Shown here: positions 1 to 6,402 of the stretch, one piece after another
How positions within the stretch are numbered: position 1 is the first letter of the stretch
Layout of the letters: the number at the start of each line of letters is the position of its first letter
Assembly: GCF_029623955.1 (NCBI RefSeq)
Contig: NZ_JARSBP010000006.1
Span: 124,001 to 188,000 of the forward strand
Source: Mycobacterium sp. 236(2023)
Lineage (GTDB): Bacteria; Actinomycetota; Actinomycetes; Mycobacteriales; Mycobacteriaceae
Length of the DNA stretch: 64,000 nucleotides
Direction of reading: 5' to 3'
Translations under genes and position numbers: made by a program
Notes under the pieces: model-generated
The model's database searches: none
Told to the model about the DNA's origin: nothing
What the model saw: only the letters and a program-made list of their open reading frames with translations

Positions 1-1
1 G

Positions 2-100
2 ACACGCAATCACCTTGTGGTGGTGGACGGTCCGTCAGGACGCGGTCTGATCACCCTGACGGATCTGCTTCACCGGCTGCTGCCGACAGAAGCGGCCTAG
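2..100 (+). CDS. C-terminal end of a CBS-domain protein (partial)
   Basis: Open reading frame entering from the left edge and ending at TAG 98-100. The 32 visible residues include VVVVDGPSGRGLITLTDLLH, which resembles the last strand-helix of a CBS domain (G-x-I-T-x-x-D-L). CBS pairs sit at the C terminus of ClC chloride channels, IMP dehydrogenase-like proteins and stand-alone regulators, and too little is visible to choose. Its stop codon overlaps the stop of the convergent cysA gene. The fold call is moderate; the function is unassigned. Confidence 0.5.
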   Translation, partial: TRNHLVVVDGPSGRGLITLTDLLHRLLPTEAA

Positions 101-1119
101 CCGACGACCACCGGTTCGTCGGTCGGTAGCGACGGCACCCGGGTCGCACGCACGTAAACGGTGTCGCCCTCCTTGAGGCCCAGGGCCTCGGCGTCGCCGC
201 GGGTGATCTGCGCGGTGAATGGTGTGTGTGTCGCCGAGTTGATGAGCTCGACCCGTACCTCGAAACCGAGCATGACCACCCGTTCGATCACTGCGCGGGT
301 CACGCCGGTGGCTTGGACAGAGTCGTCACTGGACGCGATCGCCATGTCGGGGTTTCTGCCGACTCGGATGTCGTGCGGACGCACGAGTACTCCGTTGAGG
401 GAGGACACCGCACCGAGAAACGACATCACGAACGCGTTGGCAGGCGCGTCGTAGACCGCGCTGGGTGAGCCCACCTGCTCGATGCGGCCCTTGTTCAGAA
501 CGGCGATCCGATCGGAGATGTCGAGCGCCTCCGACTGGTCGTGGGTGACGAGCACCGTCGTGACATGTACCTCATCGTGCAGACGCCTCAACCATGCCCG
601 AAGGTCCTCGCGCACCTTGGCGTCCAGCGCACCGAACGGTTCGTCGAGGAGAAGAACTTCGGGGTCGACCGCCAGCGCGCGAGCCAATGCCATCCGCTGG
701 CGCTGCCCACCGGAAAGCTGGTTGGGGTATCTGTTCTGAAAGCCGGCGAGGCCGACCACTTCCAGCAGGTTGTCGACTTTGTCTTTGATGTCGGATTTCG
801 ATTTCTTGCGGATCTTCAGACCGAAGGCGACGTTGTCGCGGACCGTCAGATGCTTGAACGCCGCATAGTGCTGGAACACGAACCCGATGCCGCGCCGCTG
901 CGGCGGCACGTTCGTGACGTCACGACCGTTGATCACCACCGTGCCGGTGTCAGGATTGTCCAGACCCGCGATGGCCCGCAGCAGCGTCGACTTGCCGGAG
1001 CCACTCGGCCCCAGTAGCGAAGTCAGTGAGCCTTTCGGCACAGAGAAGTCGACATTGTCCAATGCAGCGAAATCACCGAAGTGTTTGTTCGCTCCACGGA
1101 CGATGATCGCGTCTGTCAT
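97..1119 (-). CDS. cysA: Sulfate/thiosulfate ABC importer ATPase, second copy (CysA)
   Basis: 340 aa. Energises sulfate/thiosulfate import as the cytosolic ATPase subunit paired with CysT/CysW. Walker A GPSGSGKST lies near residues 37-45, the signature LSGGQRQR near 135-142, Walker B VLLLDEPFGALD near 155-166, and LVTHD carries the switch His. The last ~90 residues form the TOBE-like regulatory domain usual for CysA. It is the last gene of the subI operon and lies 30 nt after tauE. A second, very similar cysA (1963-3015) lies two genes upstream. The two copies agree almost completely around the nucleotide-binding motifs and differ mainly in the C-terminal domain. Both are intact. Whether both pair with the same permeases is unknown. 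Confidence 0.93.
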   Translation of the reverse strand: MTDAIIVRGANKHFGDFAALDNVDFSVPKGSLTSLLGPSGSGKSTLLRAIAGLDNPDTGTVVINGRDVTNVPPQRRGIGFVFQHYAAFKHLTVRDNVAFGLKIRKKSKSDIKDKVDNLLEVVGLAGFQNRYPNQLSGGQRQRMALARALAVDPEVLLLDEPFGALDAKVREDLRAWLRRLHDEVHVTTVLVTHDQSEALDISDRIAVLNKGRIEQVGSPSAVYDAPANAFVMSFLGAVSSLNGVLVRPHDIRVGRNPDMAIASSDDSVQATGVTRAVIERVVMLGFEVRVELINSATHTPFTAQITRGDAEALGLKEGDTVYVRATRVPSLPTDEPVVVG

Positions 1120-1149
1120 ACGTATCTCACGTCCCCTTGTCGTGACTGT

Positions 1150-1941
1150 TCAGCGAAATGACTCGCCGATGTAGAAACCCGCCGTGATGATCGCCAGAAT
1201 GCCCAGCGTAAAACGTAGCGCCCGCTCCGGCAGTCGCGGTTGCAAAGCAGCACCCAGATACCCGCCGAGCAGCCCACCGATTCCTGCGGCGATCCCCACG
1301 GTCCAGTGAGGGACGATCGGAAGGCCGGGCCGGCTGAAGGCGAGCAACATGTAGGTCGCCGCACCCGCGAGCGACGTCACGAAGGTCGATGTGAGCGCAG
1401 CCGGCGCGACGATTCCAACCGACAATCCACGGCCGACCAGAATCGGGCTCAACAACGACCCTCCGCCGATGCCGTAGATTCCGCTGACCACTCCGATCAC
1501 GAGGCTCAGCAGCGCGATCCGAGCCCGCGAGTCCGGATGTCCCTCCCGCACGCGAGTCTGTTTCGTCCACGCGCGCCGGCACAGCCAGACACCCAGCGGC
1601 AAGAGGATCGCCGCCACGAACAATTGGAAGACCGCGGCGCCGGGGAGAAGGAAGACCCGCACCACAGCCCCGATGACCACGCCGGGTACCGTGCCGGCGA
1701 GCATCACGACGGTCAACGCGCTCCGCAGCGAGGATCGTCGTGAATACCGCACCAGCGCACCGGGAATCGCGATGATGTTGAACAGGAGATTGGTCGGTGT
1801 CACCGCAGGGCTGGGGATCTGCAGCACACTGATCTGAACCGGCATGAGGAACACGGCTCCCGACACGCCGACGGGAGCCGTCACGGTCGACAGCACGACA
1901 CCGGCGGTGAAGCTGACCGCCAGCAGTTCCAGCGAGGTCAC
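1150..1941 (-). CDS. TauE/SafE-family sulfite/organosulfur permease
   Basis: 263 aa integral membrane protein, GTG start. Hydrophobic segments run through the whole length (roughly eight), with the G-x-x-x-G-x-x-G-I-G-G-G-S pattern (SGIYGIGGGSLLSPIL near the middle) that marks the TauE/SafE (DUF81) family. Family members export sulfite or sulfoacetate, or move other anions in sulfur metabolism. Its place between two cysA genes in the sulfate-import operon supports a sulfur anion as substrate; direction of transport is inferred only. Another TauE-like anion cannot be excluded. Confidence 0.85.
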   Translation of the reverse strand: MTSLELLAVSFTAGVVLSTVTAPVGVSGAVFLMPVQISVLQIPSPAVTPTNLLFNIIAIPGALVRYSRRSSLRSALTVVMLAGTVPGVVIGAVVRVFLLPGAAVFQLFVAAILLPLGVWLCRRAWTKQTRVREGHPDSRARIALLSLVIGVVSGIYGIGGGSLLSPILVGRGLSVGIVAPAALTSTFVTSLAGAATYMLLAFSRPGLPIVPHWTVGIAAGIGGLLGGYLGAALQPRLPERALRFTLGILAIITAGFYIGESFR

Positions 1942-1962
1942 CGGCGCACAAGCTCTGCGACG

Positions 1963-3015
1963 TCAACTCGCAGGCACCGGCTCCGAATCGCCCTCGGCGA
2001 CAGAAGCTTCCAATTTGCGGGCGATGGGAGGCACGCGGGTGGCCCGCACATATACGGTGTCCCCCGCCGTGAGCCCGAGGGCCTCGGAGTCACCACGAGT
2101 GATCTGCGCGGTGAACGGGGCGCCCGTCGTCGCGTCGGTGAGCTCCACGCGAACCTCGAAGCCCAGCTTCACCACTCGATCGATGGTCGCCTCCACGACC
2201 GCCGTACCGATGCCCGAACCGTCGGCCGCGACCGGCAGGTCCGAGTTGCGGCCGACACGAATGTCGTGCGGACGCACCAACACTCCGTCGAGCGCGGACA
2301 CCGCCCCGAGGAAGCCCAGCACGAACTCGGTCTCCGGCTGGTCGTAGACCTGCACAGGGGATCCGACCTGTTCAATGCGGCCCTTGTTCAGCACCGCGAT
2401 CCGGTCGGACACGTCGAGCGCCTCGGCCTGGTCATGGGTCACGAGCACGGTCGTCACCTGTACGTCGTGGTGCAGCCTGCGGAGCCAGAGTCGCAGGTCC
2501 TCCCGCACTTTGGCGTCGAGCGCGCCGAAGGGTTCGTCGAGCAGGAGCACCTCGGGGTCGATCGCGAGAGCGCGGGCCAACGCCATGCGTTGGCGCTGAC
2601 CACCCGACAACTGCGCCGGGTAACGGTCCTTGAAGCCGCCGAGGCCGACGATGTCGAGCAGGTCGTCGACCTTGGTCTTGATGTCGTTCTTCGGCTTCTT
2701 GCGAATCTTCAGACCGAAGGCGACGTTGTCGCGCACCGTCAGGTGTTTGAAGGCCGCGTAATGCTGGAAGACGAATCCGATTCCGCGGCGCTGCGGCGGC
2801 TCTTTCGTGACGTCACGGCCGTTGATGATCACCTGCCCGGAGTCGGGCTGATCCAGTCCGGCGATCGCCCGCAACAAGGTCGACTTCCCGGAACCGCTGG
2901 GTCCCAGTAGCGAGGTCAGCGATCCCTTGGGGACGACGAAGTCGACGTTGTCGAGCGCGGCGAAGTCTCCGTAGTGCTTGTTGGCACCCTTGACCTCGAT
3001 GGCGTACTCACTCAT
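1963..3015 (-). CDS. cysA: Sulfate/thiosulfate ABC importer ATPase (CysA)
   Basis: 350 aa. Cytosolic ATPase of the sulfate importer. Walker A GPSGSGKST near 38-46, signature LSGGQRQR near 136-143, Walker B VLLLDEPFGALDAK, and H-loop LVTHDQAEALD are all present, with a TOBE-like C-terminal domain. The ATG at 3013-3015 was chosen because AGGGAG lies just upstream and longer starts would run into cysW. It directly follows cysW (16 nt gap), the order known for mycobacterial subI-cysT-cysW-cysA. A paralogue lies downstream after tauE. The C terminus carries a 20-residue acidic tail absent from the other copy. Confidence 0.95.
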   Translation of the reverse strand: MSEYAIEVKGANKHYGDFAALDNVDFVVPKGSLTSLLGPSGSGKSTLLRAIAGLDQPDSGQVIINGRDVTKEPPQRRGIGFVFQHYAAFKHLTVRDNVAFGLKIRKKPKNDIKTKVDDLLDIVGLGGFKDRYPAQLSGGQRQRMALARALAIDPEVLLLDEPFGALDAKVREDLRLWLRRLHHDVQVTTVLVTHDQAEALDVSDRIAVLNKGRIEQVGSPVQVYDQPETEFVLGFLGAVSALDGVLVRPHDIRVGRNSDLPVAADGSGIGTAVVEATIDRVVKLGFEVRVELTDATTGAPFTAQITRGDSEALGLTAGDTVYVRATRVPPIARKLEASVAEGDSEPVPAS

Positions 3016-3031
3016 GAATCCGACTCCCTGC

Positions 3032-3850
3032 TCAGTCTTCGGTTTTCGTGCGTTTGCGCTGGGCATCGAAGACGATCTGTGCGATCAGCACCGTCACGGC
3101 GACGGCCATCAGCACGGTCGACACGGTGTAGGCGCCGTAATCGTCACCGCGGGTGTAGCGGTCGTGCACGAGCAGCGTGAGCGTCTGCGATTGGCCGGGT
3201 AGGTTCGACGACACCACCAGCACGGCGCCGAACTCGCCGAGCGTTCGGGCGACGGTGAGCACGACACCGTAGGTCAGACCCCACCGGATCGAAGGCAGCG
3301 TGATGCGCCAGAACGTCTGCCACGCATTGGCGCCGAGCGTCGCCGACGCCTCCTCCTGGTCGGTACCGATCTCGTGCAACACCGGCTCGACTTCCCGGAT
3401 GACGAACGGCAGCGTCACGAAGATGCTCGCCAGCACGATGCCGGGGAACCCGAAGATGATCTTGACTCCGAGGTCGTTCTGTACGAATCCGAAGAGGCCC
3501 GCGGTGCCCCACAACGCGATCAATGCCACGCCGACCACGACCGGTGACACCGCGAACGGCAGGTCGATCGCCGCCTGCAGCGCATTCTTCCCGCGGAACT
3601 TTCTGCGGGCCAACACAAGTGCGGTCGAAACCCCGAACACGACGTTGAGTGGCACCACGATCGCCACCACGAGCAGCGACAACGACAGCGCCGACTGAGC
3701 CGCCGGTGTGGTGATGGAATCCCAGAACGCGCCGAGACCTGGCGCGAACGTCCGCCATAGGATCGCACCTAGCGGAACGATCAGCAGCGCGATGATGTAG
3801 GCCAGGGCCACCAAGCGCAGGATCAGCTTGGTGGGCAGCGACAGCGTCAT
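3032..3850 (-). CDS. cysW: Sulfate ABC importer permease CysW
   Basis: 272 aa inner-membrane permease. About six hydrophobic segments surround the EAA loop (EEASATLGANAWQTFWRITLP, near residue 170-190) that docks on CysA. The start at ATG 3848-3850 places the protein 7 nt after cysT; upstream in-frame ATGs would overlap cysT by ~170 nt in a low-hydrophobicity stretch that is only shadow coding. Forms a heterodimer with CysT. CysW and CysT are distinguished here by gene order (second permease). Confidence 0.94.
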   Translation of the reverse strand: MTLSLPTKLILRLVALAYIIALLIVPLGAILWRTFAPGLGAFWDSITTPAAQSALSLSLLVVAIVVPLNVVFGVSTALVLARRKFRGKNALQAAIDLPFAVSPVVVGVALIALWGTAGLFGFVQNDLGVKIIFGFPGIVLASIFVTLPFVIREVEPVLHEIGTDQEEASATLGANAWQTFWRITLPSIRWGLTYGVVLTVARTLGEFGAVLVVSSNLPGQSQTLTLLVHDRYTRGDDYGAYTVSTVLMAVAVTVLIAQIVFDAQRKRTKTED

Positions 3851-3857
3851 TTCGCGG

Positions 3858-4730
3858 TCATCGCGCTGCTGCCTCCCTCTTGGCCGCCTTGGCTCCGAAG
3901 TACCGCAGGATGAACAGCACGACGAAGGAGATGACCAGCAAGACGATGGAAATCGCTGCGGCGCCCGCCGGGTCGTCGTTCTCGATGAGCGTCCTGATCC
4001 ACTGCGAGGACACCTCGGTCTCACCGGGGATGGCGCCGCCGATCAGCACGATGGAGCCGAATTCGCCGATGGCCCTGGAGAATGCCAGGCCGGCGCCGGA
4101 CAGCAGCGCCGGCGCCAGTGCGGGCAAGATAACCGAGAAGAAGATGGTGGCGTTGTTGGCACCCAGCGATGCCGCCGCCTCTTCGACGTCTTTGTCGAGC
4201 TCGAGCAGCACCGGCTGCACCGCCCTGACGACGAACGGCAACGTCACGAATGCCAGCGCCAGGCCGACGCCCCACGCGGTGTGCTGGATGTGGATGCCTA
4301 CCGGGCTCGACGGACCGTAGAGAGCGAGAAGCACAAGGCTTGCCACGATCGTGGGCAACGCAAAGGGCAAATCGATGATCGGATCGATGATGCGTTTCCC
4401 CGGGAAGTCGTCGCGCACCAAGACCCACGCGATGAGCAATCCGAACACCACGTTCACGAGCGTCACGACGACCGAGATCGTCAGCGTGACTTGGAACGAC
4501 GCGATGGCCGACGGCGAGGTCACCGCCGAGACGAACGCATCCCAGCCGCCCTTGGCGGAGATCCAGAAGATCGCGGCCAGCGGCAGCAGGACGATGACGG
4601 ACAACCACACCACTGCGACGCCGACCTGCAGCGTCGTGCCACCGGGCCTACGGAGTCCCCGGCCCCCGCCCGGAGCTGGGGTCAGCTCCGGGCGGATGGC
4701 CTCAGGATTCGGATCTATAACAGAGGTCAT
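3858..4730 (-). CDS. cysT: Sulfate ABC importer permease CysT
   Basis: 290 aa membrane protein of the sulfate/thiosulfate importer. An N-terminal Pro/Gly-rich cytosolic stretch (~40 residues) precedes six predicted membrane segments. The EAA motif EEAAASLGANNATIFFSVIL contacts CysA, and FSRAIGEFGSIVLIGG follows it, as in CysT/ModB permeases. The ATG at 4728-4730 overlaps the subI stop as ATGA, so translation is probably coupled to subI. Longer in-frame starts inside subI were rejected. Confidence 0.94.
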   Translation of the reverse strand: MTSVIDPNPEAIRPELTPAPGGGRGLRRPGGTTLQVGVAVVWLSVIVLLPLAAIFWISAKGGWDAFVSAVTSPSAIASFQVTLTISVVVTLVNVVFGLLIAWVLVRDDFPGKRIIDPIIDLPFALPTIVASLVLLALYGPSSPVGIHIQHTAWGVGLALAFVTLPFVVRAVQPVLLELDKDVEEAAASLGANNATIFFSVILPALAPALLSGAGLAFSRAIGEFGSIVLIGGAIPGETEVSSQWIRTLIENDDPAGAAAISIVLLVISFVVLFILRYFGAKAAKREAAAR

Positions 4731-5752
4731 CCAGTCGCCTGCTTGTAGATCTTGGTGATGGTGCCGTTGTCCTTGTCGAACAGTTCGGTGTCGACCGCTT
4801 TCCAACCACCCAGGTCGTCGATCGTCCACAGCTTCTCAGGCGCGGGGAACTTGTCCTTGTACTCCTCGGCCACCGCGGGATCGACCGGCCGGAATCCGGC
4901 ATCAGCCCACACCTTCTGGCCCTCGGGGGTGAACTGGAAGTCGACGAAGGCCTGCGCCGCGTCGATGTGCTGGCTGGTGTTGACCACCGCGGTCGGATTC
5001 TCGATCTTGAAGGTCTGCGCGGGGTTGACGTGCTCGAGGTCGAAGTTGATCGCCTCGTTCTCGTAGGCGAGCAGCACGTCCCCGCTGCCCTGCCGGAACA
5101 CGTCGGTGGCCTCACGACCCGAGCCCGGGCGCAGCTTGACGTGCTCGGTGACGAGCTTGTTCACGAAATCGATTCCCGCCTGCGGATTCTGGCCGCCGTT
5201 GCTGGCATAGGCGTATGGCGCCAACAGGTTCCACTTGGCCGCGCCCGAGCTCAGCGGGCTCGGCGTGATGACCTCGATACCCGGCTTCAGCAGGTCGTCC
5301 CACGTGCGGATGTTCTTCGGGTTGCCCGGTCGCACGGCGAAGCTGACGACGGAACCGAAAGCGATTCCCTTGTTCGGTCCTGCGTTCCAGTTCTCGTCGA
5401 CCTTGCCCGCCTTGACCAGACGGGTGATGTCCGGCTCGACGGAGAAGTTGACGATGTCGGCGGGTTTGCCCGATTCGACCGCACGCGACTGGTCACCGGA
5501 GGCTCCATAGGATGCGGTGACCTCGATTGCCTTGCCCTCATCCGTCGCGGCGAACGCCGGGGCGGCCTTCGACCAGCCCGGCTCCGGCACCGCGAACGCG
5601 ACCAGGGTCAGTGTGGTCTCTGCGTTACCACTGCCGCCGTCTCCTCCGGCCACGTCGCTGGCGCCGCCGCCACACGCGGCGAGCACGGTCGCCGTGGTTG
5701 CGAGCGCGGCGGCGGTGCGCCAGCGCCTCGTGGATTTCAGGATCTTTTGCAT
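4727..5752 (-). CDS. subI: Sulfate-binding lipoprotein SubI
   Basis: 341 aa extracytoplasmic solute-binding lipoprotein that captures sulfate/thiosulfate for CysT-CysW-CysA. The signal peptide ends in the lipobox LAAC with Cys near residue 27, followed by a Gly/Ser linker. The mature part has family features such as TASYGASGDQSRAV near the N-terminal lobe and PTAVVNTSQHIDAA near the C-terminal lobe. It is the first conventional gene of the sulfate operon. GGAAAGG lies 5 nt before the ATG and is exactly complementary to an upstream segment (see 5758-5801), and a Cys-ending leader ORF precedes it, so expression is probably controlled by cysteine supply. Confidence 0.95.
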   Translation of the reverse strand: MQKILKSTRRWRTAAALATTATVLAACGGGASDVAGGDGGSGNAETTLTLVAFAVPEPGWSKAAPAFAATDEGKAIEVTASYGASGDQSRAVESGKPADIVNFSVEPDITRLVKAGKVDENWNAGPNKGIAFGSVVSFAVRPGNPKNIRTWDDLLKPGIEVITPSPLSSGAAKWNLLAPYAYASNGGQNPQAGIDFVNKLVTEHVKLRPGSGREATDVFRQGSGDVLLAYENEAINFDLEHVNPAQTFKIENPTAVVNTSQHIDAAQAFVDFQFTPEGQKVWADAGFRPVDPAVAEEYKDKFPAPEKLWTIDDLGGWKAVDTELFDKDNGTITKIYKQATG

Positions 5753-5757
5753 GGTGA

Positions 5758-5801
5758 CCTTTCCGGTTTCGGATTCCGAGGATGGACCCGTTGCGGAAAG
5801 G
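5758..5801 (-). promoter_or_regulatory. SD-sequestering hairpin in the subI leader
   Basis: On the minus strand CCTTTCCG (5794-5801) is perfectly complementary to CGGAAAGG (5758-5765), which contains the subI Shine-Dalgarno. The 28-nt loop itself contains the palindrome TCGGAaTCCGA. Pairing would hide the ribosome-binding site of subI. Its position downstream of a polycysteine leader ORF fits the published model in which a ribosome stalled on Cys codons changes the mRNA fold and frees the SD. The base pairing is seen; the switch is inference. Confidence 0.65.
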
Positions 5802-5867
5802 CAGGTTCTTACTGAAGGCAGCTACGCCACAGCCGTCACCGACGCCACGCCACGAACGGGCAGGGTG

Positions 5868-5960
5868 TCAGCGACAACAACAGACATCAGCAACGGCAGC
5901 GAATCCCACGGCAATGAGGGTCACGATGTGACCACCCTTGTTGCCGGACGCCAGTTGCAT
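5868..5960 (-). CDS. Cys-ending leader peptide upstream of subI (attenuator)
   Basis: 30-codon ORF, ATG at 5958-5960, TGA at 5868-5870. The peptide ends AAVADVCCCR: three consecutive TGT codons, one Arg, stop. The ATG lies exactly 7 nt after a TATTCT -10 box, the geometry of a leaderless mycobacterial mRNA. An internal in-frame GTG could give an 18-residue form. It lies 115 nt upstream of subI on the same strand. Leaderless polycysteine ORFs are known in M. smegmatis as cysteine-responsive attenuators of sulfur operons. The peptide itself is probably not the product that matters; ribosome position is. Confidence 0.75.
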   Translation of the reverse strand: MQLASGNKGGHIVTLIAVGFAAVADVCCCR

Positions 5961-5967
5961 GGCGCGA

Positions 5968-5995
5968 AGAATAACAGAGACCGCACAGTTGTCTC
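5968..5995 (-). promoter_or_regulatory. Leaderless promoter of the sulfate operon
   Basis: -10 element TATTCT at 5968-5973 (minus strand) matches the mycobacterial TANNNT consensus. It ends 7 nt before the ATG of the leader ORF, so transcription would start at or next to the A of ATG. A weak -35 candidate GAGACA lies 16 nt further upstream. Confidence 0.6.
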
Positions 5996-6025
5996 GATGG
6001 AAGCCGGACGGGCAGTCCCCGCCTG

Positions 6026-6112
6026 TCAGCGCGTGAGCACCCACATGACGATGACCAGGACGATCAGCGCCACCAGCGCAAGCGTCACCCGTGATCTCGG
6101 CATCCCGGTCAT
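6026..6112 (-). CDS. 28-residue single-span membrane protein
   Basis: Encodes MTGMPRSR followed by a ~18-residue hydrophobic helix (VTLALVALIVLVIVMW) and a short polar end, so N-in topology is suggested by the two Arg. The start ATG (6110-6112) overlaps the stop of the upstream gene as ATGA, which implies translational coupling. The gene is below the size normally annotated. Function unknown; it may be a partner of the 68-aa membrane protein encoded just before it. Confidence 0.5.
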   Translation of the reverse strand: MTGMPRSRVTLALVALIVLVIVMWVLTR

Positions 6113-6315
6113 GATCTGCGCTCCTCTGCGTCGTCGTCGGTGTGGCGGATGCGGTGCAGGATCCGGATCCCGTTGCCGAGCAGATTGTCGAGGCTGACGG
6201 CGACCACGTAGGCCAGCGCGAGCACGACGGGCATCACGACGACCGTCTGAGCGACGAACGGCAGCCCGGACAACCACAGCTCCACTCCGTCCCACCAGTT
6301 GAGGAAGCCGTCCAT
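6109..6315 (-). CDS. Small conserved membrane protein, Rv2401A-like
   Basis: 68 aa. The N-terminal part MDGFLNWWDGVELWLSGLPF is amphipathic/aromatic, then a long hydrophobic helix (VAQTVVVMPVVLALAYVVAVSL), then a charged tail with HTDDDAEERRS. Position between subI and the divergent trehalase matches Rv2401A of M. tuberculosis, a conserved membrane protein of unknown role. It reads towards the subI leader and is coupled to the 28-residue ORF downstream. Confidence 0.7.
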   Translation of the reverse strand: MDGFLNWWDGVELWLSGLPFVAQTVVVMPVVLALAYVVAVSLDNLLGNGIRILHRIRHTDDDAEERRS

Positions 6316-6402
6316 CCGGCCAGCCTATGCGTCGGGGAACTGCGCAAGTCGCACCGGTGTTCTGAGTAGACGCCGGGGTGCCTGAGCGTCGATGATGTGC
6401 GC

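Noticed and set aside
3013..3066. Longer start for cysA at 3066
   Set aside because: Would overlap cysW and has no SD; AGGGAG supports ATG 3013-3015.
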